This document shows, piece by piece, positions 1 through 7,245 of a stretch of 64,000 bases of DNA. Source of the stretch: CAWJLE01 sp963843645 (lineage in GTDB: Bacteria > Chloroflexota > Anaerolineae > DAOTYC01). The number at the start of each line of letters is the position of its first letter. The stretch's first letter is position 1. Under the pieces are notes generated by a model that was not told the origin of the DNA, searched no databases, and saw only the letters and a list, made by a program, of their open reading frames with translations. The DNA lies in the NCBI GenBank assembly GCA_963843645.1, contig CAWJLE010000003.1:124001-188000 (forward strand). The letters are read 5' to 3'. The position numbers and the translations under genes are program-made.

Positions 1-102
1 CTCGCCACAGCTCACACAGAGCTCCGCGTCGATCGTGGGGAACCAGGGAATCAGGCGGCGCGGAATGCCCAAATGGACCTGGTACTTCGAGTCGTCAGCC
101 AT
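1..102 (-). CDS. 4Fe-4S ferredoxin-type protein, N-terminal part (cut by window edge)
   Basis: The 34 visible residues start at ATG 102 with an AAGGTG ribosome site upstream. They end in AELCVSCGE, which is the beginning of a CxxCxxC iron-sulfur cluster motif preceded by the usual 'D-x-x-x-C' entry. The gene starts 11 bases after the stop of the HdrA-like gene, so it is in the same leftward operon. A small electron-transfer ferredoxin or the N-terminus of a larger Fe-S oxidoreductase are both possible; the rest lies outside the window. Next to tungsten-cofactor maturases, an electron carrier for an aldehyde-oxidoreductase-type enzyme is plausible, but this is inference. Confidence 0.6.
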   Translation of the reverse strand, partial: MADDSKYQVHLGIPRRLIPWFPTIDAELCVSCGE

Positions 103-113
103 GTCTCGGCACC

Positions 114-503
114 TTACTCGTCGGATGGGCCGGCTGCGGCCGTCAGGGCCTCGACGGCCTCGGTTACTTTGGCAATGGCCTCGGCGGTGGTCAAGTTGCG
201 CAAGTCGAGGGGCACGATGGCATCGGCGAAGCTCACACCGACCTCATCCAGCGCGTCCTTGTACATCTTGCGCTGCATGCGGGCGTCGCAGCCACCGACC
301 ACGTACTTCACGCCCGGCCTGGCGTAGTCGCGCCAAAAGGCGTCACCGTCATCGACGCAAAGCTGTGGATGCACGATGGCGTACTCCACGTCAAGCTCGT
401 TGCGGACGTAGTTGATCAGATCCCACAGCTTGAGCTTGTCGAAGCCGGGGCAGTTCCCGGTGCAGATACACTGGACGAATCGCGGTTTGGTTGAGTCAGT
501 CAT
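114..503 (-). CDS. HdrA N-terminal-like iron-sulfur protein
   Basis: A 129-residue protein. The N-terminus has CICTGNCPGF, resembling the CxCxGxN/CP motif that opens heterodisulfide reductase subunit A. A middle Cys follows (HPQLCVDD), then VVGGCDARMQRKMYKDAL, matching the HdrA 'V.ACSPRxHE..F' region. Only this N-terminal domain is present; the flavin and ferredoxin domains of full HdrA are missing. I infer an Fe-S binding electron-transfer or scaffold role. It starts at ATG 503 with an AGAGGA site 6 bases upstream, and lies between the radical SAM genes and a ferredoxin on the same strand. No specific family name can be assigned with certainty. Confidence 0.6.
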   Translation of the reverse strand: MTDSTKPRFVQCICTGNCPGFDKLKLWDLINYVRNELDVEYAIVHPQLCVDDGDAFWRDYARPGVKYVVGGCDARMQRKMYKDALDEVGVSFADAIVPLDLRNLTTAEAIAKVTEAVEALTAAAGPSDE

Positions 504-535
504 TGGAATCCTCTTTTTCTAGAACGTGTGTCGCA

Positions 536-1789
536 TTACGGGCATTGGATGATGCCTTGTGCCCAGAGGCAATCGCCGCAGACCGGCGCGGGGTTGCCGA
601 AACAGTCCTCCTGATTGGAGTCCGCCATTTCGCAGCTGCCGCAGTCGATGCAAGGTGAGAAGTCGAACGTCCGCACGCGACGCCGGAATTCGCGGTACAC
701 CTGCCTGTCCCAGATATCACCGAGGCTCTGGGCGTCGACTGAGCCGAAGCTGTGCGACACGATGCGCTTCTCACCGTGAAGCGTAAAGAATGGATACGAA
801 TGCAGCAGAGGCATGCACGGCGCGACCTCACCATCCCAGCGAACGAGAGCGTTCCGTTCCTGCACGAATCGGCAGTAGCGCGGCGCCTCGTTAAGGTTCA
901 TTCCAGCGAGCAGCACGTTGCCCTGGTTGCGGACCAGGCGGCGAATCACTTCGGTGTTGCGCGGCGTCAGGTCGAATCGTGGGAGTTCCACCAGTGCGTC
1001 GTCCGGGTTAGGCTGGGGACGCCGAGGCATCGAAGTGGCTGTGAACGTGCCATACAGGCGCTGCGCGGCCATGTCCTCGGTGTGCGGCAACACGTTGCTG
1101 ACGATGATCCGTGACACACCCAACCGTCCGGCCAGGCTCTTCAGCTCCAGCAACTCCTCCAGATTGTTGTCCATGGCCACGAACGACAGGCCCAGGTCGG
1201 GTTTGCGGCAGTCGGCCCGAAATCGGACCCTGGCCAGGTGCTTCAGGTTGCGGAGCACGACGCTCAAGTCAGACCCCTGCCGAATGTCCTCGTAGGTCGG
1301 CGGCTGGGCGCCGTCCATGGAGATCACCAGGAAGTCCAGGTCGACGGCCAGGAGCTGATCGCAACGGGCTTCATCCAGCAGTGTCCCATTGGTGATCATC
1401 TCCGTGCGCAGGCCGAGGTCCTTCACCCGTTGCAGCATCTCGAAAATGCGTGGATGCGCCATGGGTTCCCCGAAACCGCCGAAATGCACGGTCTGCACCG
1501 ACGGAAGCGCCCGAAGACCCTCCAACACACCGTCGAAGGTCTCATCGGACATCATCCCCATCGACTCATCCCACACGTTGCGCACGCACGTGCGGCAATT
1601 GAGGTTGCAGACGTTGGTGGCCTCGATGTACAGCTTGAGCAGGTCATCGGGACGAGGCTGCAGCAGCAAACCGCTCGCCGTTTCGGTCACGTCCCATTCG
1701 GTTCCGGGCAACAATCCATGGCGGCGGCCGAGCCCGTCCTCCAGGTGAACGACCCCACTGCGGTCAACCCTGATGGCACTTCGCTGCAT
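536..1789 (-). CDS. Radical SAM/SPASM protein, tungsten-cofactor oxidoreductase maturase type (copy 2)
   Basis: A protein of 417 residues. Residues about 1-45 look like an AbrB-like swapped-hairpin domain. They are followed by KLYIEATNVCNLNCRTC with the radical SAM cysteines at 61, 65 and 68, a GGFGEP motif, and a Cys-rich SPASM-type C-terminus (CIDCGSCEM, DCFGNPAPVCGDCLW). 'KLYIE.TN.CNLNCRTC.RN.W.E' and the CGDCLWAQGIIQCP ending are what I know from maturases of tungsten-dependent aldehyde ferredoxin oxidoreductases. The start at 1789 is chosen by the GGGAGAC site shared with its paralogue; an ATG at 1810 overlapping the upstream stop is the alternative. It is a tandem duplicate of the next gene upstream and lies in one operon with it. 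Confidence 0.75.
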   Translation of the reverse strand: MQRSAIRVDRSGVVHLEDGLGRRHGLLPGTEWDVTETASGLLLQPRPDDLLKLYIEATNVCNLNCRTCVRNVWDESMGMMSDETFDGVLEGLRALPSVQTVHFGGFGEPMAHPRIFEMLQRVKDLGLRTEMITNGTLLDEARCDQLLAVDLDFLVISMDGAQPPTYEDIRQGSDLSVVLRNLKHLARVRFRADCRKPDLGLSFVAMDNNLEELLELKSLAGRLGVSRIIVSNVLPHTEDMAAQRLYGTFTATSMPRRPQPNPDDALVELPRFDLTPRNTEVIRRLVRNQGNVLLAGMNLNEAPRYCRFVQERNALVRWDGEVAPCMPLLHSYPFFTLHGEKRIVSHSFGSVDAQSLGDIWDRQVYREFRRRVRTFDFSPCIDCGSCEMADSNQEDCFGNPAPVCGDCLWAQGIIQCP

Positions 1790-1806
1790 TTTGTCTCCCG
1801 GTCCGG

Positions 1807-3063
1807 TCATGGGCACTGGATGATGCCCTGGGCCCACAAGCAGTCGCCGCAAACCGGGGCAGGATTGCCGAAACAATCTTCCTGATTCGACTCGGCTTTC
1901 TCACAGCCGCCGCAGTCGACGCACGGTGCGAAATCAAACTTGCGCACGCGCTCACGGAACTCCGAGTACGGCGCGCTGTTCCACACGTCGACCAGGAGCC
2001 CCGCGTTCACCGAGCCGAAGCTGTGCGCGACGATTGTCTTCTCGCCGCGCAGCGAGTACGTTGGGTACGAGTGCAGCAAGGCCATGCATGGGGCGATTTC
2101 GCCATCCCAGCGCACGAAGGCGTTGCCTTCCTGGACGAACCGGCAATACCGAATGGCAGCATTCCAGTCCATGCCAGCGAGCTGGACGTTGCCTTGGCCG
2201 CGTATCAGGCGACGGATGACGTCCATGGTTCGCTCGGTGAAGTCGATGCGAGGGAAGACGACCAGGGCGTCCTGCCGGCTCGGTCGGGGCTGGCGCGCGT
2301 GCGACGTGGCTGTCAGAGTGCCGTACAGCATCTGCTCTCGCAGCTCCTCGGTGTGGGGCAGAACGTTGGTGACCATAATGAAGGACACCCGCAGCTGGGC
2401 GGCCATCTTCTTCAGCTCAAGCAGCTCATCGAAGTTGTCCTTCATCGCGACGAAGGACAGGCCCACGTCCGGCTTGCGGCTGTGTGCGGTGTGTCGAGCA
2501 TCGGCCACGTTCTTCAAATTCTGCAGGACGACGCTCAGCTCGGAACCTAAGCGAATGCCGTCATAAGTCGGCTCGCGGGCGCCGTCGATAGACACCACGA
2601 GCAGGTCCAATTCGGCTGCCACCAGCTGAGCGCAGCGCGCCTCATCCAACAGCGTACCGTTGGTGATCATCTCGGTGCGCAGACCGAGGTCCTTGACCCG
2701 GCGCAACATGTCGAAGATGTGCGGGTGGGACATGGGTTCGCCGAACCCACCGAAATGCACCGCCTGCACCGAAGCAATGACCTTCAGTTGGTCCAGCAAA
2801 CGGGCGAAGGTCGCCTCGGACATGACGCCCAGCGGCTCGGACCACACATTGCGCACGCACGTCCGGCAGTTGAGGTTGCAGGCATTGGTCGGCTCGACGT
2901 ACACCTTCAGCAGGTTGTCCGTGCGCTTGCGCAGCAGCAGGCCGTCCGGTGTCTCGTCCATCGTCCACTCGGCGCCCGGCAAAAGGCCCAGGCGCCGGCC
3001 GAGCCCGTCATCCAGACGAATGGCCCCGCTGTCATCGATCTTCAGGGTTATGTCGTGATGCAT
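1807..3063 (-). CDS. Radical SAM/SPASM protein, tungsten-cofactor oxidoreductase maturase type (copy 1)
   Basis: A 418-residue paralogue of the downstream gene with the same order: an N-terminal AbrB-like hairpin domain, the CNLNCRTC cluster motif, HFGGFGEPMSHP, and a C-terminal Cys-rich region ending in CGDCLWAQGIIQCP. The first methionine follows GGGAG by 5-6 bases; a GTG one codon earlier is possible. It begins only 21 bases after the acr3 stop, so read-through from the arsenic operon is likely. The family reductively cleaves S-adenosylmethionine and is linked to building or installing the W-pterin cofactor. The substrate here is not known, because no oxidoreductase is inside the window. 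Confidence 0.75.
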   Translation of the reverse strand: MHHDITLKIDDSGAIRLDDGLGRRLGLLPGAEWTMDETPDGLLLRKRTDNLLKVYVEPTNACNLNCRTCVRNVWSEPLGVMSEATFARLLDQLKVIASVQAVHFGGFGEPMSHPHIFDMLRRVKDLGLRTEMITNGTLLDEARCAQLVAAELDLLVVSIDGAREPTYDGIRLGSELSVVLQNLKNVADARHTAHSRKPDVGLSFVAMKDNFDELLELKKMAAQLRVSFIMVTNVLPHTEELREQMLYGTLTATSHARQPRPSRQDALVVFPRIDFTERTMDVIRRLIRGQGNVQLAGMDWNAAIRYCRFVQEGNAFVRWDGEIAPCMALLHSYPTYSLRGEKTIVAHSFGSVNAGLLVDVWNSAPYSEFRERVRKFDFAPCVDCGGCEKAESNQEDCFGNPAPVCGDCLWAQGIIQCP

Positions 3064-3084
3064 CACGTCTCCCGGTAACGTCCG

Positions 3085-4231
3085 TCATCGCCTTCTGGAT
3101 TTCTTGTTGCCGCTCTTCGGCCGCGCAGCCGAGGCATACGCGGGCACCGCTTCCATCGGGAAGAACGCCCTCTTCATCCACAGGGCGACGTACACCAGGC
3201 CAATGAGCACCGGCACCTCGATCAACGGACCCACGACGGCCGCCAGGGCCTGGCCGGAAGTAATGCCGAACACGCCCACTGCGACGGCGATGGCCAGCTC
3301 GAAGTTGTTGCTGGCGGCCGTGAAGGACTGAGTGGCAGCCTCGGGATATTTGAACCCAAACAGCTTCGACAGGCCAAACGACGAGAAGAACATGATGGCG
3401 AAATAGGCCAGCAGTGGAATGGCGATGCGCACCACGTCCAGCGGGATGGTCAGGATCTTTTCGCCCTGCATGCTGAACATCACTACGATGGTGAACAGCA
3501 GTCCAACGAGAGCCGAGGGGCCGAGTTTCGGCATGAGCACGGTCTCGTACCATTCCTTGCCGCGTGCGATGGATCAGGGTGAACCGCGTGATGATGCCGG
3601 CGGCCAGGGGAATGCCCAGGAAGATGAGCACGCTCTTTGCGATCTGCCACATGCCCACGTCGACGCTTGCAGTCTCCATGCCGAACCAGCGCGGGACTAC
3701 AGTCAGATAGATGTAGGCCAGTGGACTATACATAACGATCTGGAACACCGAATTCAGGGCCACCAGGACGGCGCAGTACTCGCTGTCACCGCCGGCAAGC
3801 ATGTTCCAGATGAGCACCATCGCAATGCAGCGGGCGAGGCCGACGATGATCAGTCCGGTACGGTAATCAGCCTTATCGGGGAGGAAGAGCCAGGCGACCA
3901 GGAACATGATCATCGGACCGACGAGCCAGTTAAGGACGAGCGACACGCTGAATTGCTTCCACGCGGTCGCCACCTTGCCCAGCTCCTCGTACTTGACCTT
4001 GGCCAAAACGGGGTACATCATCCACAGCAGGCCGACCGCGATGGGGAACGAGACCGTATCGATGCGCATGGAATCTGAGAATTCGGCGATGTCGGGATAG
4101 ACGTATCCCAACCCGACGCCGATACCCATCGCCAGGAAGATCCACAGCGGCAGAAAACGGTCCAGGGTCGACAGCCTGCTCACGACGTTGGCTCGTGCCA
4201 TCGGTTTGGCCCGTGCGCTCGCGGTACTCAT
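3085..4231 (-). pseudogene. acr3: Arsenite efflux transporter Acr3, interrupted by one frameshift
   Basis: Two overlapping reading frames together give a full ACR3-family permease of about 380 residues with roughly ten hydrophobic segments. The first frame contains the WMMYPVLAKVKYEEL and LARCIAMVLIWN regions. The second begins near KEWYETVLMPKLGP and runs to a basic tail. The frames join near 3560, where one extra base in a C/G context restores continuity if removed. The start is ATG 4231 behind GAGGAGGGC; a TTG 18 bases upstream is less likely. The function is arsenite extrusion across the cytoplasmic membrane. It lies between the thioredoxin-like gene and the radical SAM genes. Either a true frameshift mutation or a sequencing insertion is possible; I favour the latter. 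Confidence 0.8.
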
Positions 4232-4260
4232 GTTCGATGCCCTCCTCAAATACGATACGT

Positions 4261-4515
4261 TTACTGCGTCTCAGCTGTCGATGCCGACGTGAGCCAACTG
4301 ACGACCTCGGCCTGATTCGGGACCCGGCCAGCGCATACCAGCTTCTCGTTTACGACGAGGCCCGGCGTGGCCATGATCGGGTACTTCATGATCTCCTCAA
4401 TGGCCGTGACGTTCTCGAACGCAGCGTCCACACCGATTTCGGCGGCCGCCGCGCGGGCAATTTCCTCCACCTTGTGGCAGTTTGCGCATCCTTTACCCAG
4501 AATCTTAACGATCAT
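4261..4515 (-). CDS. Small thioredoxin-fold (redox-active disulfide) protein
   Basis: An 84-residue protein with the CANC active site near residue 11 in KILGKGCANCHKVEE and the cis-Pro segment MATPGLVVNEKLV. This is the compact MTH895/TM0996-like thioredoxin/glutaredoxin type. It is often found beside ArsC and Acr3 and may re-reduce the arsenate reductase disulfide. Position supports this: it sits between arsC and acr3 with short gaps on both sides. ATG 4515 is used because it follows GAGGAGAG; the longer reading frame upstream overlaps arsC and has no support. Confidence 0.8.
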   Translation of the reverse strand: MIVKILGKGCANCHKVEEIARAAAAEIGVDAAFENVTAIEEIMKYPIMATPGLVVNEKLVCAGRVPNQAEVVSWLTSASTAETQ

Positions 4516-4532
4516 TCTCTCCTCCTCAAGTG

Positions 4533-4999
4533 TTATAGCTTGAACTCGGGGCGCGTCGTTTGCGGCTCGGAATCGGCAGTGTCCGCGACCCACGCCTTGA
4601 TTCGTCCTTCGACGATGTCTCGCACTTCGCGGAACTTAGCGAGCTTCTGCTCATCGGTTCCCTCAAACCTGGCGGGATCTTCGATAGGCCAGTGCAGCCG
4701 AACGCTGACGTCCGGGAAGGTGGGGCACTCGCGTTCGGCGTCGGCGCAAACCGTGATCAGATACCCGAAATGCAGCTTGCCGAGGTACTTGGTGACGGGC
4801 TTGGCGTACTGCTCGCTGATGTCCAGGCCGGCCTCGATCAGGACTTGCTTGGTCAGTGGGTGGATGCACCGTGGGTCGCAGGCCGGCGCTGTGAACCTCG
4901 AACCGATTGCCCGCCGTACTTCTCAAGAAAAGCCTCGGCCATCTGGCTGCGGGCCGAGTTGCCGGTGCACAGGAACAGGACTCTAATCTGCTCGGCCAT
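4533..4999 (-). pseudogene. arsC: Arsenate reductase ArsC (LMW-phosphatase fold), two frameshifts
   Basis: Translation in three successive frames reconstructs a complete ArsC. The first piece carries VLFLCTGNSARSQMAEAF, with the catalytic CxxxxxR loop. The next carries NRFEVHSAGLRPT, and the last holds HPLTKQVLIEAGLDIS through to FKL before a TAA stop. Frame changes lie near 4910, where a run of C has one base too many, and near 4858-4868. The enzyme reduces arsenate to arsenite for export by Acr3. The start is ATG 4999 behind a strong GAGGAGG. No in-frame stop is created by drift other than through the shifts, which argues for consensus error. Confidence 0.75.
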
Positions 5000-5290
5000 G
5001 TCAGCCTCCTCGTCTGTTCGATGAAACTCGTCGTATGCGCCCACGAGTGCCATGCGATACTCTGTCCGCGCCTCGGGCGGGACGCTGGTTGTAGATCTCC
5101 GTCAGTCGCAGCAGCTCGTCACCGATGCCTGCTCCGCTCCGTGCGCCATCCGTCGTAGAATTGCTCGAACAGGGCAGGCACCGCTACCAGCTCCACTGCC
5201 TTGCCGGCCGATCTCGACGACCGTGACGGGCAATCCCGAGCCACACGGAGCACGTTGCCTGAACCCGCGTCTTTGCGCTCGCAGTGTGCC
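5000..5290 (-). pseudogene. Small conserved protein of arsenic operons, multiply frameshifted
   Basis: No single open frame exists, but stitched frames read VEIGGKAVELVAVPALF, then GIGDELLRLTEIYN, then ARTEYRMALVGAYDEFH, ending directly at the arsC ribosome site. I recognise this as the pattern of a short conserved protein of roughly 80 residues ('..VELVALP.IFEQF.....GDELL...IYN....') found near redox and arsenic genes, whose function I cannot name. Apparent one-base insertions lie near 5207, 5130 and 5080. The exact start is unclear. Its last frame runs straight into arsC, so either the stop is lost or another indel hides it. Confidence 0.4.
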
Positions 5291-5299
5291 CGACCGCCG

Positions 5300-5727
5300 G
5301 CCCAGACTCGAGGCTGGTCCCAGAATGGCGTCGACTCGCGCGGCGATGACGTCCGCCAGCTTGTAGGCTGCAGCCCAGCCCTCGTCGTCCAGACTCGCGT
5401 CGCCAGCTCGGATCTATTTCGATGCCCATCTCCGGCCAACGCCTGATCGACACGAATCGAACCGGCGACCGGAGCGCTGCGGGCGTCGGTGGCGCGCTGT
5501 GCGCAGAGCTTGTCACACCCGTCCACGGCGATGGTCGGATACACCCGAGCGAACGCGCGCTCTTCGTTTTCACCGGCCAGGAACAGCGGCAGGCACATGG
5601 TTGTGGTGTCCTCCGGCCGGAGCTCCTCCAGGACGAGGCGAACCGCGGCCCGGCTGAGGGTGCCGGCCGCAATCTCCTCGCCGCTACAGGCAATGAGCCC
5701 GACTTTCTTCCGTGGCAAATCAGGCAT
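5300..5727 (-). pseudogene. DGC-domain putative zinc-binding protein (copy 2), frameshifted
   Basis: The N-terminal half is intact. It has VGLIACSGEEIAAGTLSRAA, then YPTIAVDGCDKLCAQRAT with the Asp-Gly-Cys motif that names the family. After residue about 100 the frame shifts near 5433 (AEMGIEIDPSW) and again near 5402 (DDEGWAAAYKLADVIAARVD). Both shifts are removable by deleting one base. The C-terminus then aligns with the end of the neighbouring copy, which also ends LAD-IAA-VDAIL. The family is of unknown function with conserved Cys thought to bind zinc. ATG 5727 overlaps the end of the upstream copy by 8 bases, with GGAGGA in place, so translation is coupled. Confidence 0.65.
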
Positions 5728-6152
5728 GGTCGGAGTCCTCCAGAATGGCGTCTACCTTGGCGGCGATTTCGTCGGCCAGAATGCGCGCCAACTGCCGTCC
5801 GTTGTCGCCGAGCTGCAGCACGGAGTTAACCTTGAGCGTGCGGTTTGCGCGGTACACGTCCACCACGCGGAAGTCCGCCGTGGGATGTGCCCCTGATGCT
5901 TCCACGTTCAGCGCGTGCGCAGCATTTCGGGCATCCGTCGATGGTAATGGTGGGTAGATCTTTGACCAGAGCGCGGGCCTCCTCGTCGCCCATCGTCAGC
6001 AGCGACAGGCAGACGAGACCGGTTGCGCCGGGTCTTAGCTCGTCGACGACGATGTAGGCCGCCTCGCGACCGACGGATCCGAACGCCTTGCCGATGCCGC
6101 TGCATGGGATGATGATCGCTCGCGGCTTATTTTGTTCCGATATCGTGGTCAA
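5720..6152 (-). pseudogene. DGC-domain putative zinc-binding protein (copy 1), one frameshift
   Basis: It starts at a TTG (6152) 8 bases after GGAG and reads MTTISEQNKPRAIIIPCSGIG, then DLPTITIDGCPKCCAR with the DGC motif. Near 5911 the frame moves to LNVEASGAHPTADFRVVDVY and continues to VDAILEDSDHA. One extra G explains the change. It is a paralogue of the following gene and is the first gene after arsR. Known family features are the N-terminal PCSG loop and the DGC motif with added cysteines; metal binding or a redox role is inferred. Tandem DGC proteins inside an arsenic operon suggest a metalloid- or thiol-handling function. Confidence 0.65.
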
Positions 6153-6168
6153 TGTCGGTCTCCGATCG

Positions 6169-6522
6169 TCACTTGGAGTCCTGCAGCGCGTCCGCCATAT
6201 CGGGCTCGAGTTCCGCGAAGGACTGCGTGGCGGCTGCCAGGTGTGCCTGCGTGGCCGCGCGGATGTCGTCCATTGCAGCAAAGACACGCGGATCGCTCAC
6301 CTCGCACATCACCCGGCTGCCGTCGCGATAGGAGGAAACCAGGCCGCTGTCGCGGAGGATGGCCAGGTGCTTGGCGATGTTGGACTGGCTGAGACCCAGT
6401 TTGGGCTCGATCTCACAACTGCAGATCGGGCCGTTGCGCATCAACTCGACGATGGCGAGGCGACTGGCGTGCGCCAGCGCCTTGAAGCTGCGCGCCTGTA
6501 GTTCGAATGCCGGAGTTGTCAT
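6169..6522 (-). CDS. arsR: ArsR/SmtB-family metalloregulator (arsenic operon repressor)
   Basis: A 117-residue winged-helix protein: FKALAHASRLAIVELMRNGP, then CSCEIEPKLGLSQSNIAKHL as the helix-turn-helix, then the wing DGSRVMCEVSDP. Cys34 and Cys36 lie at the start of the recognition region, where ArsR proteins bind As(III). It is the first gene of the leftward arsenic operon; the next start lies 16 bases after its stop. ATG 6522 is preceded by AGGGA at 9 bases; a GTG 18 bases upstream is less likely. Repression relieved by arsenite is expected from the family. Confidence 0.85.
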   Translation of the reverse strand: MTTPAFELQARSFKALAHASRLAIVELMRNGPICSCEIEPKLGLSQSNIAKHLAILRDSGLVSSYRDGSRVMCEVSDPRVFAAMDDIRAATQAHLAAATQSFAELEPDMADALQDSK

Positions 6523-6758
6523 AATTCTAATCCCTTGCACCGGATCTTGCCGGCGCCTCTGAATGAAACTATCCGCTTTTGAGACTTGTAGTGTATGATC
6601 ATTTTGGAATAGTTTAAGACTGAAACATCGAGACGTATGTAAGCGAGGCTACGAATGCGGGACATCGGTGACTGCAATCGCAAGGGGTGAGCGCGGGCCC
6701 TGGCGAACCCCATTGGGCTCGCCCAAAACCCTGGGCAGACCCAACCCCATTCATCGAT
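6523..6758. promoter_or_regulatory. Divergent intergenic region between two arsR genes
   Basis: No gene is seen here. The half nearest the leftward arsR is AT-richer than its surroundings and contains GAAACTATCC and GGAATAGTTT, which face each other as an imperfect inverted repeat about 40 bases apart (around 6565-6615). This could be an operator for the leftward operon, but I cannot identify a clear -35/-10 pair on that strand. The right half is GC-rich and featureless until the promoter at 6759. Confidence 0.3.
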
Positions 6759-6787
6759 TTGACAATACCTGGTGGGGGTATTATAAT
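6759..6787 (+). promoter_or_regulatory. Consensus promoter with a CsoR/CstR-like palindrome in its spacer
   Basis: TTGACA (6759-6764), a 17-base spacer and TATAAT (6782-6787) form a near-perfect sigma-70-type promoter for the arsR-arsP-like pair. The spacer itself, ATACCTGGTGGGGGTAT (6765-6781), has ATACC and GGTAT ends around a G-tract, resembling operators of CsoR/CstR-type regulators. No CsoR-family gene is in the window, so the binding protein could equally be the adjacent ArsR. Confidence 0.7.
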
Positions 6788-6825
6788 CATATTCAAGCCG
6801 TTGAATGTGATTGGAAGGAGCAACC

Positions 6826-7194
6826 ATGCAGTCACTCGATCGTTTGGCCGAGTTGTTTAAAATATTGATGCACCCCTCGCGCCTGGCCATTCTGGAGGCC
6901 TTGCGCTCGGGCGAGCAGTGCGTGTGCCACCTGGAGGCCACGCTGGGCCTGTCCCAGTCGTACATTTCGCAGCACCTGGCCGTGCTGCGCCAGGCTGAAC
7001 TGGTGACGACGCGGCGTGAGGGCTGGAACGTATACTACGGCGTGAGCCGGCCCGAGGTTTTCGGTGTCCTGGATGCGGCGGGCGAAATGTTGTCCCTCGA
7101 ACGTCCGGCCGAGGGAGAGCTGCGGCCTTCTGCGTGCAGCTGTCCCAAGTGCCAGGGTGTGCCTTTGAACACTGTGGTGGAAGCACAGCGGTAG
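6826..7194 (+). CDS. ArsR/SmtB-family regulator of the adjacent permease
   Basis: A 122-residue winged-helix protein with FKILMHPSRLAILEALRSGE, helix-turn-helix LGLSQSYISQHLAVLRQAEL and wing REGWNVYYGVS. Cys32 and Cys34 occupy the ArsR metal or thiol site, and an extra CSCPKC cluster sits at 104-109 near the C-terminus. ATG 6826 follows GGAAGGAG by 6 bases; the longer frame has no better start. It precedes the ArsP-like permease by 51 bases and shares its promoter. The ligand could be As(III), another thiophilic metal or a sulfur species. Confidence 0.85.
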   Translation: MQSLDRLAELFKILMHPSRLAILEALRSGEQCVCHLEATLGLSQSYISQHLAVLRQAELVTTRREGWNVYYGVSRPEVFGVLDAAGEMLSLERPAEGELRPSACSCPKCQGVPLNTVVEAQR

Positions 7195-7245
7195 CGCGCC
7201 AATACTGACAGGTGTCCCTCTTGTGAAGAGATTGGAGATTCTTAT

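Noticed and set aside
4533..4999. Programmed ribosomal frameshifting in arsC
   Set aside because: There is no slippery heptamer or downstream pseudoknot, and neighbouring genes show the same one-base insertions.
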